From: Apophysomyces variabilis
Lineage: Eukaryota; Mucoromycota; Mucoromycetes; Mucorales; Mucoraceae
Reading direction: 5' to 3'
Length of the DNA: 64,000 bases
Assembly: GCA_002749535.1 (NCBI GenBank)
Contig: MZZL01000400.1
Coordinates: forward strand, 124,001 to 188,000
Both the position numbers and the translations under genes were made by a program. Shown piece by piece: positions 22,271-33,511 of the stretch. The number at the start of each line of letters is the position of its first letter. Within the stretch, counting starts at the first letter, position 1. The notes below the pieces were generated by a model that was given only the letters and a program-made list of their open reading frames with translations, was not told the DNA's origin and did no database searches.

Positions 22271-23756
22271 TTAAGGGATAACTATATAAAGCGTATGCGA
22301 TATAATTGCTATATTGATTGCGTAACCGTCTTACATTAATTGAGCCGACGACATGACCATCTCTGAAATGTAGTCACCTTCATTCGAATAGCGTAAAATA
22401 TAATTCATGGTTAACAAAATGGAAGGCTATGCCAAAAGGTCTTTCTACTTATTCCCAAAAAATGATTCCAAAACATAGGTGGGACACTGCGGCACATCGT
22501 ATCCAACGGCGTTCAGATTATTCTTTCAAGGAACAAGTAAAAACTTGCTGAAAAGAAAAAGCTACCAGAAGCTACGGATGGAAAAAGGTGTAGTCATTAT
22601 AGAATTGTTTGTTTAATAAAAGATAAAGTACTAATAGACGCCTTATCCAAATTCATGCTATACACACTCTGTTAGGAGGCGTTGGCGCGAGAGAAGAGAT
22701 AAGGAAACAAAAGTAAGAGTGGGAGGGCCATAAAAGTGAAAACATCTCAACCGTCACTGCGGTCAAAAAAAGATTCTACCATCGGTAGAAACTTGGTGGA
22801 ATCTGAGATTCCACCACCTTTCCACCACCTTTCCACCGCTTTTCCACCATGCGGTGGAATCTCTTCAAAGGTTTGTGGAATGTACCTTCCACCACCTTTT
22901 CCACCACCTTTCTACCACCCCCCCCAAGTTCAACAATTGGATGAACTGCTATATGACAGAGACCATTACGTTGATGTTATTGGATCAAGTAGTATGCATT
23001 AGAGGCTAACGTTTTAGTTTCATTCGACCATATTCCTTTATTCAAGCACTTTTTATTGGATTAACTTGCCTACAACGATACATTCTATTGGAGCTACTGA
23101 TTTTTATCTAGTCTATCCGATTGGATGTTCTTTTTGTTGTGTACATTATTTTAGCCATTAAGATACACTTCTTTATCATATACAAGGAAGCTTCTTTAGC
23201 TATATATATAGGAAAAAAACAGACACTTTTATTTTCTTGGAGCTATGTAGCGTAATGTACTAACAAATAGCTAACTTTATGCTTAGTTTTATATTATCTT
23301 ACCTAATTACTGAAGGTTAAAGAAGCATAGCTTTTAAAAATGACAATTAGTAAAACGTACTAAAAGCTAACACACAGTAGCATACCTAAGCCAGCATGCA
23401 ATAACGAATGGCAGCATTACGTATAGGCCTACAAAAAGTTACCTTGCCAAGTAATTAAATTACGACGTAAAAAAGTATCTGTACCATTAAAAAGTATGTC
23501 ATCTTTCTCTGTTTCCATTTTGTTAAGAAACGAAAGCTACTCTATATAATAATCAAAAAGTCAAGATTAGTTACATTTAGGTCAATCAATCAAAATACCT
23601 TATTAAAAGTAAGAAGCAAGCTCTTCTATAACATAGTGATCATTCTAGCTATCAAAACAAAAAAAGAATGAGATGCTATGAAATGAAGATAAAAGCTTAC
23701 CAGCAAAGGGTATGCTTTTAGATCAAGGTTGCATATTATTAGGATTATATACTAGC

Positions 23757-24109
23757 TGTCGTATCCATAGCTATAATGGATACTCTCACTACTCCGATTA
23801 TGTCTAAATAGGGAAGATGGACTTTAAACACGGACTTATATAATACGGGATTAAGCAATCTTAACTCAGTTCCTTAATACAATGAACAATGCCGAGCTTC
23901 TATGATCTGCTACGGAGAAGTCTCTCCATTATAGAAGGCAATTACAAATCACTTAATATAGAACACAGTCCATAATCACAGTCCTGTCCATCTAGACCCA
24001 CAGACATTTCAGTATAAAAGAGTAATGTTTTTATTTGAATAAAGATCATCCTACATTGAGTCTCGCGTATATTGCTTGTCTCTTTTTTCTCATCAGATAA
24101 AACATTACA
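23757..24109 (+). mobile_element. Solo LTR of a third family with target duplication CTAGC
   Basis: This 353-bp insert begins TGTCGTATCC and ends AACATTACA (TG...CA). It is bordered on both sides by CTAGC (23752-23756 and 24110-24114). The uninterrupted version of the same site is visible in the inverted copy at about 24601, where the two flanks are contiguous. A TATA-like CAGTATAAAAG (about 24011) and an AATAAAG (about 24038) fit LTR promoter and polyadenylation signals. It shares the TGTCGTAT start with the two other LTR families here. Confidence 0.88.
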
Positions 24110-24234
24110 CTAGCAACGTTTTCAAAGTGAGTTTTCTGATAAAGAAGTGGTAAAACACTATGAAACAAAAAATGGTATAGAGGAAAAAGTTTGCAAAAGA
24201 AAAGGATGAATAAAAGGAAAATGCAGATAACTTT

Positions 24235-25601
24235 CACTGCGGTTGAAGGGTGATTCTACCACCTTTACACCACATGGTAGAATCTCTGGTTCTACCCACT
24301 TTCCACCCAGGTGGTAGAATTTCTTATATTACCACATTTTTCTCTCCCCCCAAACGCTGTTACTGTAGCAGACATGCATACAAAATTAAGTTACCACAGC
24401 AAAACTAGTGCATTCACATTTCCCAGGAACTGCATAATTATTTATGTCACGCGCTTCTAACATGGTTTCTTTTTTTTTACAGAGTTATCCGCGTTTTCCT
24501 TTTATTCATCCTTTTCTTTTGCAAACTTTTTCCTCTATACCATTTTTTGTTTCATAGTGTTTTACCACTTCTTCATCAGAAAACTCACTTTGAAAACGTT
24601 GCTAGTATATGATCCTAATAATATGCAACCTTGATCTAAAAGCATACCCTTTGCTGGTAAGCTTTTATCTTCATTTCATAGCATCTCATTCTTTTTTTCT
24701 TTTGATAGCTAGAATGATCACTACGTTATAGAAGAGCTTGCTTCTTACTTTTAATAAGGTATTTTGATTGATTGACCTAAATGTAACTAATCTTGACTTT
24801 TTGATTATTATATAGAGTAGCTTTCGTTTCTTAACAAAATGGAAACAGAGAAAGATGACATACTTTTTAATGGTACAGATACTTTTTTACGTCGTAATTT
24901 AATTACTTGGCAAGGTAACTTTTTGTAGGCCTATACGTAATGCTGCCATTCGTTATTGCATGCTGGCTTAGGTATGCTACTGTGTGTTAGCTTTTAGTAC
25001 GTTTTACTAATTGTCATTTTTAAAAGCTATGCTTCTTTAACCTTCAGTAATTAGGTAAGATAATATAAAACTAAGCATAAAGTTAGCTATTTGTTAGTAC
25101 ATTACGCTACATAGCTCCAAGAAAATAAAAGTGTCTGTTTTTTTCCTATATATATAGCTAAAGAAGCTTCCTTGTATATGATAAAGAAGTGTATCTTAAT
25201 GGCTAAAATAATGTACACAACAAAAAGAACATCCAATCGGATAGACTAGATAAAAATCAGTAGCTCCAATAGAATGTATCGTTGTAGGCAAGTTAATCCA
25301 ATAAAAAGTGCTTGAATAAAGGAATATGGTCGAATGAAACTAAAACGTTAGCCTCTAATGCATACTACTTGATCCAATAACATCAACGTAATGGTCTCTG
25401 TCATATAGCAGTTCATCCAATTGTTGAACTTGGGGAGGTGGTAGAAAGGTGGTGGAAAAGGTGGTGGAAGGTACATTCCACAAACCTTTGAAGAGATTCC
25501 ACCGCATGGTGGAAAAGCGGTGGAAAGGTGGTGGAAAGGTGGTGGAATCTCAGATTCCACCAAGTTTCTACCGATGGTAGAATCTTTTTTTGACCGCAGT
25601 G
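24235..25601 (-). mobile_element. Nested non-autonomous CACTA-like element with TTT target duplication
   Basis: The element has inverted ends CACTGCGGTT (24235) and ACCGCAGTG (25601), and is 1367 bp long. It is flanked by TTT at 24232-24234 and 25602-25604. The inverted internal copy of the target (RC of about 24485-24500) reads AACTCTGTAAAA without an insertion, which supports the 3-bp duplication. Both ends carry TTCCACC/GGTGGAA subterminal repeats and a C-run (CCCCCCAA). It has no ORF, so it must be moved in trans. It lies in opposite orientation to the element it entered, which creates the palindrome. Confidence 0.75.
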
Positions 25602-25720
25602 TTTGTAAAAAAAAAAGAAACCATATTAGAAGTGCGTGACATAAATAATTATGCAGTTCCTGGGAAATGTGAATGCATTAGTTTTGCTGTGATAACTTAA
25701 TTTTATATACATGTCTGCTG

Positions 25721-26909
25721 TTGTATTCATAACTGATAGATTAATGATTAACCATGTATGAATCAACAACTGTCAATATTCGATTTCAGCTTGTCACTTT
25801 GAGGCAACTGAACGGATTATGAATTAAGCTATTTAAACTTAGGTTAACTGATGTACTGATTACTGTCATGCAACTGGGTTTTAGGTGCATACAATCAATG
25901 GATCTGATCTTGTATTGTTCCTTGGAAACTATTGTTGTATCAAGAACATCTGATTCGTTGTAAAGGCGTGGATTATTTTAAGCAGTTGATCAGTAAAATG
26001 AATAAAGAGATCCTTGATCGTCTTGTAAAAGTGAGCACCAGGTGTGTATTTCGGTTAAACACCAAAACCGTAAGTGAGTTGTAAAAAGAAAGATAAAGGT
26101 AGCAAAGAGCTTTATGTTTCTAAGTAGAAAACAAAAGAAAATGTTTTGTTAGTAGATTTCGTCAAGGGAAATACCTAAGGTATAATTTGGATCGTTAAAT
26201 AAATTGTCAAATAGATCGTCAGTATGGTTCGTAAAAATGAGTAAAAGAGAAATGACAAGATCTTTCAATAGATTGTAAAATAAAATAATCAAAGTAAATT
26301 TTGGTTAACGATGGTATCTTAATAACCAACGGAGGCGCAGATGTGAGTATAAGGCTGCTTTGTGAAGATTTTTAAAAACTTCGAATAGCCTGTCATTTTA
26401 TTGACAAAAAAAATGAGATATTTATACTGGTTTGAAAATACAAAAAGACAAAGGAATATAAATAAGGTTGAATAAAATAAAAGTTGAAGTTAAAAATAAA
26501 ATTAGATAAAAAAGAAAGTTAAATCAGAAATAAGGTTAGATAAAAAAATATAATTCAAATGAAATAAGGTTAAACTGAGATACTATTGGATAGAGATAGA
26601 GGTAAAAGTGTTGAGTAATAATAGGGTTGGATCAAAATAAAGTTAGAAGATAAGCTAAGAATATATAGTAATAAGGATTAAAAGGATGTGTATGTAGCAA
26701 AGAAATTGTGGTGTACATTGCTGAAAAGTCCCTTTAACTTAAGAATAAGTTATTTTCTAAGAAAACACTTATACCATCCTTCTCTTATTAGCTTTGCAGC
26801 TGTTTTAACTTTTATTCCAGTATAAAATATAAAATAATAATAAAAAAATAAGAAATAAAAAAAAAGGAAAAAGGTAAATATAATAATTTTTCTTTGTTTT
26901 TAGGAGGTT
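25721..26909. other. AT-rich intergenic DNA, no gene seen
   Basis: From about 26400 to 26880 the sequence is strongly A-rich on this strand, with repeated AAATAAGGTTA / AAAATAAAGTTAGA-type units (for example AATAAGGTTGAATAAAATAAA). This looks like a degenerate short tandem pattern. No coding frame was seen. Confidence 0.4.
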
Positions 26910-27395
26910 TGTCGTATCTGACATCCTTTTCATAGTGATTTAGCCATATTTTCTGAATCTTGGCAATGTCTCAGCTATAGCCAGGTGAACTTCTTGTAAA
27001 ACTTTTCATGTTACACGAGATCACATATTTATCTCCGATTCTGACTTTCGGTATCTGAAAAAAGAACTTTTTGTTCCTAGCTTTCTTACCGATTACCAGG
27101 AACTATCATTGTCTTATCCTTAACACCAATAACACTTGATTCTTCAATTGTACCATTGGTTTATGTTACAGACAATTGGATGAAAACTTTTCTTCTTATG
27201 TTATTGGTTTACAAGAAGTTTCACACTTATAGTCCCGATCATTCAACTAGAAAACTATAAAAGAAAAGCACTTGAAAATAAAGAACATCATCTCAGTCTC
27301 GCTGATTCCATCGGTTATCCTTTCTTTATTTTGATCTCACTTTTGACACTTCATTTTTTTTTCAGCGAATTCTTTTTTCTTTATTTTCACTTACC

Positions 27396-28384
27396 ATGTC
27401 TTTCCCCAACTTTAACACTTCCCCTTCCAATAACGTTTCTCCCAACGCTCCCGTGGAGGAACATTCAATCATGTCGGATATTTCTACCACCTCTCTTTCC
27501 CCTTCTCCTCAAGTGCAGGCCAAAGAAGTTCTATCAGAGCTCAGGGACGAATTAGCCTTGCTAATGGTCAAGAACGCCAGAGCAGTCCAAGCCAAGGATC
27601 AAGCGGCCATTGCTCAGATTGGTCAAGAAATGGAGCAGTTGTCTGGACAGATACAGATCATGCTAGGCGCTCAAAAGCTCATTGAGTCTCCTGTACCATC
27701 CATGTCGGTCAAGTCTCGTAAATCCCACCGTGCACCATCCAACCTCCCTTTCTTCCAATGGGTTGGTTATGAATGGAAGTCGGATGCCATTACCTATCCC
27801 AGTATCCATGACTGTTTGACCAGGTTCCAGGACGTCATACGTGCCGATTTCCTTAATATCAACGAGGTCTGGCATATCTACTTGCCTATTGTCTTGTCAC
27901 CCGATCACCGTTCCTGGTTTGAGGTTCATTTGGAGGATCAAGGTCACCAACCCTGGAGTTTTGCCAAGTCTGCCCTGATCCGGGATTTCGCTGTTCAGGA
28001 TGCTGAACGGTTATCAAACCTTACTGATGAACTTATGGCGATTCGTATGCATCCTTCAGAGTCCGTCTCTGCCTTCACTGCCCGGTTTGAACGTTTGCGT
28101 CGGGAGGCCCGTGCTCCTGACAACCTTATTATGGTGAACCGGTATCTTGGTGCTTTGCTTCCTGATCTGGCTGACAGAGTGGATACTGCTCGTGCTGGTC
28201 TGGCACCTGAAAACAAGCAGTCAGTCCAGCAAATCGCTTCTCTTGCTCTCTCCCTGGAAGGCCGTACACGCCAACGCCATGATCGTTCTCGTCATGATCA
28301 AGTAGTATCTTCTTTGCCCTCTCTCTCACCATCATCGGGATCCGTTCCCACACATGATGACAGAAAGAAACGCAGAGTTGAGAC
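27396..28384 (+). CDS. Gag-like protein of the family-2 retrotransposon, 3' end cut by insertion
   Basis: The ORF starts 43 bp after the left LTR and stays open until the nested element. The last host-derived residues are KKRRVET; the next few codons and the stop lie in the inserted LTR. The N-terminal 60 residues are Ser/Pro/Asn-rich. A helical segment follows (EVLSELRDELALLMVKNARA), then the conserved Ty3-type Gag (retrotrans_gag) fold: FQDVIRADFLNINEVWHIYL, WFEVHLEDQG, WSFAKSALIRDFAV, LMAIRMHPSESVSAFTARFE, and LIMVNRYLGALLPDLADRV. The C-terminus is basic. No zinc knuckle is seen before the break. In the intact element it would package RNA in virus-like particles. Confidence 0.8.
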
Positions 28385-28799
28385 TGTCGTATGTGTTAGA
28401 GACAAATGAGATAAAAGAAAATCGGACAATAGAATCCTTTGAGACTGAGTCGAGATTGTTTTTATTATCATTATGTTTTCACGACTATTTATATGTTGTC
28501 TCTAAATGTAAGTGTATGCGTTGTGTAATGTGTTGTTCTATGTGTTGTCTCTATAGATGCAGTGTAGATCTATGAGGATAGAGAAATGTAAAGAAAGAGG
28601 GAAAGAACCACCTTGCATAGATTAAACTGTACACTTAGTTTGATACATGATGCATGTAGTAAGATGGTCTGATCGTCTTTATACTGCGTAAAGGAGAGAG
28701 CTACATTGCATGTAAAATACGATGATCCATATACCAAATTGGGAAACTGTATTGTAGTCCCGCTATTAAGGTGTATAACGACATACTAGCTATACGACA
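28385..28799 (-). repeat. 3' LTR of the family-1 Gypsy element
   Basis: 415 bp. It follows the polypurine tract on the minus strand. It retains the C/G state at all five positions where the two LTRs differ. Confidence 0.92.
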
Positions 28800-28852
28800 T
28801 TACCCCCTTCCAGGTTAGACTTAACCGTAAACTAAATGATAGTTGTATGGAG

Positions 28853-31800
28853 TTATGTTCGTGTACGTTTACTTTGTCGTGAATTCTTCTGGTTATTATT
28901 CAGACGTTTGTTGGATCGTGTATTTTGTAGTGTGCATTTCTGACCTGTCTTGCTATTTGGTGTAGTACCAAGTCTTTCCCAGTAATCCATAATAGGTTGT
29001 GGACTGCTGAATGAATCTGGCTTTTGCCATGTATCATTAGCTTCACCGTAACCTTCCCATCTTACTCTATAGATATAATTCCCTTTAGAAATTTCTTTGT
29101 GTCCTACTACGGCTTCTACAACATAATAGTCTTTGCCTTTTTCTTGGACTTCTTCTAGGGAAATGATCTCGTCTTGAGATATCAATTTGAGTGCCGATGG
29201 TGGATAGTCGCTTGGGAGTAAAAGTCCTTGTTCATCCATAAGGACATAGGATCCTCCTCTGGTTTCTCTGACAACTGTATAAGGACCATGATACGCAGGT
29301 TCTAATTTTCCGCGTTGTCTTTCTTTGATCATGACCTGGCTTTTTGGCGGAAACTTGACTAGTCTGTATTTACTATCAAATTTTCCTTTTTGTGCATTTG
29401 TCACAGCTTGCATTCTTTCGGCAATTGCTGGAAAAATGATATTCGCCATATCCTCTATACGCTGCAAAAGTTCTTTGTTTGTGAGCGGAGGAGTGCTAGG
29501 ATCTTCTTGGTAATTTTTAAACCCATTCATAGTCCTTGCAAACATAAGACTGTAAGGTGATGATCCTGTCCGCTTTGTGACTTTTGCATTTAATGCTAGT
29601 TGTACACTTGGTACATAGAGGTCCCAATCTCGGGTTGCCCCTTTGATGCATTTTCTGAGTGCGTTTGTTGAGGTAGAAACCCAGCGTTCTGCTACGCCGT
29701 TGGCTCTTGGATGATAAGGTGTGACCAATCGATGATCAAAACCTGATGATTGTGCCAGTAATTTAATGAGTGAATTGATGAACTCTTTTCCATTGTCAGA
29801 TTGTAGATATCGAGGAAATCCGAAATCACAGAAGACATGAATTACAGCGTTTACTACTGTGTTTTGAGATTTGTCAGGTATTGCACGGAGAACACAGAAA
29901 CGAGTGCAAATGTCGATCATAATCAACAAATAATTGTTACCTGTGTGAGAGGTAGTGAAAGGACCGGCCAGATCTATTGCCCAATGATCACAAGGCAAGT
30001 ATGCATGTATAGGACGCAGAGGATGATAACCTCTTTTTACGATATTGTGCTTTTGGCACTCTGCACACTTTCTTACTGTTTCTACAGCTTCTTTGTGTAT
30101 GTTCGGCCAGTGTAACCCTTCGTTATGAAGTGCATTGACCATGGCGTCAGCGCCAAAATGTCCAAATATATGCGCGTTGTGTAAAAGCTCTGGGCGTTCC
30201 TTTTCTGGTGGAATTAATTTATCGTCATTATCCACGGAAGCTGCCCTATTAAGAAGCTTTTCCTTATCATCCTGACTTATTGCGGGAGCAGTACCCCCTT
30301 CCAGCATTTTTGCCGGGGGGAAAAGGCGTGAAAGTTGATCAGGTAAGATGTTTCGTAAACCTGGGAGGTGTTCAACATCGAAGTCGTATTGCAGAAGCGT
30401 ATCAAGCCAGTTAATCATCATGGCGTTAGGCTTCTTTTGCGTATGAAGATACGTTAGTGCCTTGTGGTCAGTCAGGAGGGTGAATTTGTTTCCCCATAGA
30501 TATTTGTGGAATTTGTTGAGCGCATAAATAATAGCAAGTAGTTCTCGTTTGGTAGTGGAGTAATTACGTTCGCTTGTTGTTAAAGCACGTGCCATGAAAG
30601 CAATATGGCGTGTTTCTCCATTAATTGTTTGGTAGAGAACTGCCCCAATGCCTGTGTTAGAGGCGTCCGTTGCAACACTGAACGGGTATTTTAAGTTTGG
30701 GTAGCACAGGATAGGTAGCGTCAGCAAAATTTGCTTTAGGCTTTGGAAAGTGGTCGTGTGCTCTTCTGTCCAAAGGTCTTTCAGATTGTCCGCATTGCGT
30801 AACCGATCCAATGGAGCTGTGAGCATGGAAGCATTAGGGATGTGTTCCCGGAAGTAGTTGATGACGCCAAGAAAACGTTGTACGTCTTTTCCTGTGCGAG
30901 GAAGTGGCCACTCTTGTATGTTACTCACTTTGCGTGGGTCCAGCGTTATGCCTTTTCCTGACACGCAGAAACCCAATAAATAAACCGACTTTTGTGCAAA
31001 GTGGCATTTTTTGGGATTGAGGATCAAGTTGACGGCAGTAAGTTTATCGATAACAGTTTTGACATGCACTGTGTGTTTTTCCATATTTTCAGAGTGTATG
31101 ATAATATCGTCCACAAACGTCGTAACGAACGGAGTATCACAGAAAAGGATATCCATGACGCGTTGAAACTTGGATGATATCGGCTTGAGACCAAACGGAC
31201 AACCTTTAAACATATATTGCGTGCCTTTGAAAGTGAACGCTGTTTTAGGACGGTCTGGCTCATAGATTTGGAAACGATGAAAAGCAGTTTTAAGGTCTAA
31301 TGTAGTGAACACAGTAGAACCTCCGAGCTTGTGAAATATGTCTCCAATAAGAGGCAGTGGGTAACGATCCACTTTGATGAGTTTGTTGATATGTCGTGGA
31401 TCCAAGCAAGGACGACGATCGGTGTAGTTACCGGATGCATCTTTCTTTGGTGCCAAGGTTAAGGGACTATTCCAGGCTGTGTCAACTGGTGCCCTTTCAA
31501 TTGTTCCCTCTTTTAACCAAGTGTCCACGGCTTCTTGTACTTTGGATTCATACACCATTGGCAGATCATATTGTCTTCGGTATGATGTTAGGCCTTCTGG
31601 TGTGTCTAAGTGTATAATTGACTCGGGTATCGTGCAAAACGATGAACTAGGTATGTTTGCATTAGTATGCAATGAAGGCTGAATTGCTTGAAAGAATACA
31701 TGTCTTTCTGCTGTTGTGCCTGCGGGTGAGTCGTTGGGCTTAGGAATATCATTTATGATATTGTCTTTGGAATTTTTCTCCATTTGGTCATCCCATGAAG

Positions 31801-33484
31801 CTGCGATACCTGTGATGCCTAATCCTAACTTGGGCATAAGATCCAAACCGATGCTGATTTGTGTACCCAGTGATAGATTCATAACAATGAAGGTATGTTT
31901 TAGGTGTTTACCCTTGTATGACAATTCTGCTTCAACAGTGCCAAAACTATTTATGGTACCATCTGTGGATGCCAGTTGAATATTATGTTTTTTATTTGTG
32001 TTGACTGACAAATGTAATTCCTGTGCTAATCCCAGGTTCATAAAAGATCCATTCGCCCCCGTATCAATGAGGCCCCACTGTCGTTTATTCTGTACAAGAA
32101 TTGGTACGTAAATTGAGTCAGTGGTTTTGTTAATGGAATTTGTAAGGTGAATACCTTGTTGTTGGAGATCCAATTTCTCCATGTTGATTGGCAATAGGTT
32201 GTCTGGATCTTCTAGATCCATAACCTTTGCGGAGCGGTTTGCCACCACTTTTTTGCTGTTCCAATATTCTGGACATGTGTGCCCTTTGGTGTATTCCACC
32301 TTTTTACAGTAGCGGCAGAGGTTTGGCTCCTTGTGCCCCTTTTGTCCGTTGTTGTGGGGTTTGTTGCTCTTGGCTGCTGCCTCCTTCAGCATTGATTTCC
32401 ACACGAAGCAGTCTTCCTTAGCATGCGAACCTTTTGGGTGTAGAGGGCAGGTGCCCTGTCTAGCACGTTTGTGCTTCTTGTTGCCATTGAAACCCTCGTT
32501 GTCGTATCGCCTTTTGCCGTTGGATGCTGTTTCCGTATAGGTATTGTTGGTACCTTCCCCACATGCGGCCATAATCAACTGTGCAGCTTGCTGCAGGTCA
32601 CTTGTTAATTCGAGACCATATTGATTCGTCAGGGTAGACCAAGCTTTTTTCTTAATTGGCGGTAACAGGGAGCACACAAAGTTGTACACCAAGTCTTGGT
32701 CACTTGCCAAATTGGCCTCGTAAGATACCTCTTGGTATCGTTCCAGAAAGAGGTGTATGCTTTCATCAGGACGTTGTGCCAGGTGACGATGTTCATCCTT
32801 CTTTTGCCAGACGTAGAAGGGATTTCCAAACTCCTTTTCCAGGTGTGTACGCGCCTCTTCCCAGCGAAGTCCTTTGTCAGCTAATGTATGTGCAAACCAT
32901 TGACGTTGCGTGTCATCACAGGTCAACCAGAATAACCGTTCCCAATGGTCATCGAGTGGAACCAATTTATACGCCCTCAATTGCACCTCAAAAGCGCTGA
33001 TGAACGTACGTACGGTGTCATGCATCTTTTTGCTTGCATTTCTGATAGGCCCACCTTTGATCTGAAATGCTGGTAGCTCTTTTGGTACAACAGCCGATGT
33101 CTGGCTGCTTTTTCCCTCTGTGCTTGTTCCTTCTGTAAAGGTTTCCTCTCGTACCTTCTTGGCTTCCACAAAAGCGTTCCAAGCAGTTTTGGCAGCATCA
33201 AGATCTGCCTGAGCTGTTTCCCGTTCCTGCTGTGTTCCTTGCGGATTGGCCAAGACCCAGATCAATTTATCAGCGGCAGCCTTCTTCTTTTGATGTAAGT
33301 TTTCTTGAATTTTTTCCAAGTTAATGTGGAGCTCTGTGGACTCCTCTACCACTTGCATAGCGGTGTCTTCTTCCTGTGGAGCGACCAGATTGCCCATGGA
33401 CATGGCCTGTCTGATAGCTTCACGATCTTCTTGCGAAATGGTTCCGAAAACGGGAGAGTTGGTATTGTCATTTTGAGCAGACAT
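28853..33484 (-). CDS. Gag-Pol polyprotein of the Gypsy chromovirus, intact
   Basis: A single 1543-residue ORF. Gag occupies about residues 1-420, with a capsid-like helical part (FEVQLRAYKLVPLDDHWERL) and Cys/His clusters (CPLHPKGSHAKEDC near 346, CRYCKKVEYTKGHTC near 390). The aspartic protease has LIDTGANGSF near 473. The reverse transcriptase (about 640-830) has TLDLKTAFH, CPFGLKPISSKF and the catalytic FVDDIIIHS near 790. RNase H begins at VATDASNTGIGAV (about 940). The integrase has an HHCC zinc-binding part (HIFGHFGADAM, KCAECQKH) and catalytic AIDLAGPF, QSDNGKEF and NGVAERW near 1170, 1230 and 1266. A C-terminal chromodomain (about 1450-1505) has YRVRWEGYGEANDTWQ, which in chromoviruses directs integration to particular chromatin. 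Gag and Pol are fused with no frameshift signal. No stop or frameshift is seen, so it could be active or very recently so. Confidence 0.95.
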   Translation of the reverse strand: MSAQNDNTNSPVFGTISQEDREAIRQAMSMGNLVAPQEEDTAMQVVEESTELHINLEKIQENLHQKKKAAADKLIWVLANPQGTQQERETAQADLDAAKTAWNAFVEAKKVREETFTEGTSTEGKSSQTSAVVPKELPAFQIKGGPIRNASKKMHDTVRTFISAFEVQLRAYKLVPLDDHWERLFWLTCDDTQRQWFAHTLADKGLRWEEARTHLEKEFGNPFYVWQKKDEHRHLAQRPDESIHLFLERYQEVSYEANLASDQDLVYNFVCSLLPPIKKKAWSTLTNQYGLELTSDLQQAAQLIMAACGEGTNNTYTETASNGKRRYDNEGFNGNKKHKRARQGTCPLHPKGSHAKEDCFVWKSMLKEAAAKSNKPHNNGQKGHKEPNLCRYCKKVEYTKGHTCPEYWNSKKVVANRSAKVMDLEDPDNLLPINMEKLDLQQQGIHLTNSINKTTDSIYVPILVQNKRQWGLIDTGANGSFMNLGLAQELHLSVNTNKKHNIQLASTDGTINSFGTVEAELSYKGKHLKHTFIVMNLSLGTQISIGLDLMPKLGLGITGIAASWDDQMEKNSKDNIINDIPKPNDSPAGTTAERHVFFQAIQPSLHTNANIPSSSFCTIPESIIHLDTPEGLTSYRRQYDLPMVYESKVQEAVDTWLKEGTIERAPVDTAWNSPLTLAPKKDASGNYTDRRPCLDPRHINKLIKVDRYPLPLIGDIFHKLGGSTVFTTLDLKTAFHRFQIYEPDRPKTAFTFKGTQYMFKGCPFGLKPISSKFQRVMDILFCDTPFVTTFVDDIIIHSENMEKHTVHVKTVIDKLTAVNLILNPKKCHFAQKSVYLLGFCVSGKGITLDPRKVSNIQEWPLPRTGKDVQRFLGVINYFREHIPNASMLTAPLDRLRNADNLKDLWTEEHTTTFQSLKQILLTLPILCYPNLKYPFSVATDASNTGIGAVLYQTINGETRHIAFMARALTTSERNYSTTKRELLAIIYALNKFHKYLWGNKFTLLTDHKALTYLHTQKKPNAMMINWLDTLLQYDFDVEHLPGLRNILPDQLSRLFPPAKMLEGGTAPAISQDDKEKLLNRAASVDNDDKLIPPEKERPELLHNAHIFGHFGADAMVNALHNEGLHWPNIHKEAVETVRKCAECQKHNIVKRGYHPLRPIHAYLPCDHWAIDLAGPFTTSHTGNNYLLIMIDICTRFCVLRAIPDKSQNTVVNAVIHVFCDFGFPRYLQSDNGKEFINSLIKLLAQSSGFDHRLVTPYHPRANGVAERWVSTSTNALRKCIKGATRDWDLYVPSVQLALNAKVTKRTGSSPYSLMFARTMNGFKNYQEDPSTPPLTNKELLQRIEDMANIIFPAIAERMQAVTNAQKGKFDSKYRLVKFPPKSQVMIKERQRGKLEPAYHGPYTVVRETRGGSYVLMDEQGLLLPSDYPPSALKLISQDEIISLEEVQEKGKDYYVVEAVVGHKEISKGNYIYRVRWEGYGEANDTWQKPDSFSSPQPIMDYWERLGTTPNSKTGQKCTLQNTRSNKRLNNNQKNSRQSKRTRT

Positions 33485-33511
33485 AATAAAAGGTATTCAA
33501 AGGAAAAAAAA

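Larger units (their letters stand above)
22755..25720 (+). mobile_element. Older CACTA-like element, carrying a solo LTR and a nested copy
   Basis: It starts with CACTGCGGTCAAAAAAAGAT (22755), followed by subterminal repeats of GGTGGAA / TTCCACC type. Its first 1002 bp (22755-23756) are the reverse complement of 24601-25601 with very few mismatches. The element continues at 24110-24231 and again at 25605-25720. The two gaps are filled by a solo LTR and by a second, inverted copy of the same family. CACTG/CACTA ends and a 3-bp target duplication (seen on the nested copy) are typical of the CMC (CACTA/Mirage/Chapaev) group. No transposase ORF is present, so it is non-autonomous. Its right terminus was not found beyond ~25720. 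Confidence 0.65.

Noticed and set aside
22800..22920. TTCCACCACC-rich stretch as a possible CRISPR-like or satellite array
   Set aside because: The repeats are short, irregular and without spacers. They recur at each CACTA-like terminus, so they are subterminal transposase-binding repeats.
22755..25601. Interpretation of the palindrome as a single foldback transposon
   Set aside because: The internal TTT and CTAGC duplications and the presence of the uninterrupted sequence in the opposite copy fit sequential insertions better than one unit.
30992..32540. Several plus-strand frames across the retrotransposon
   Set aside because: All are antisense to the intact Gag-Pol ORF.
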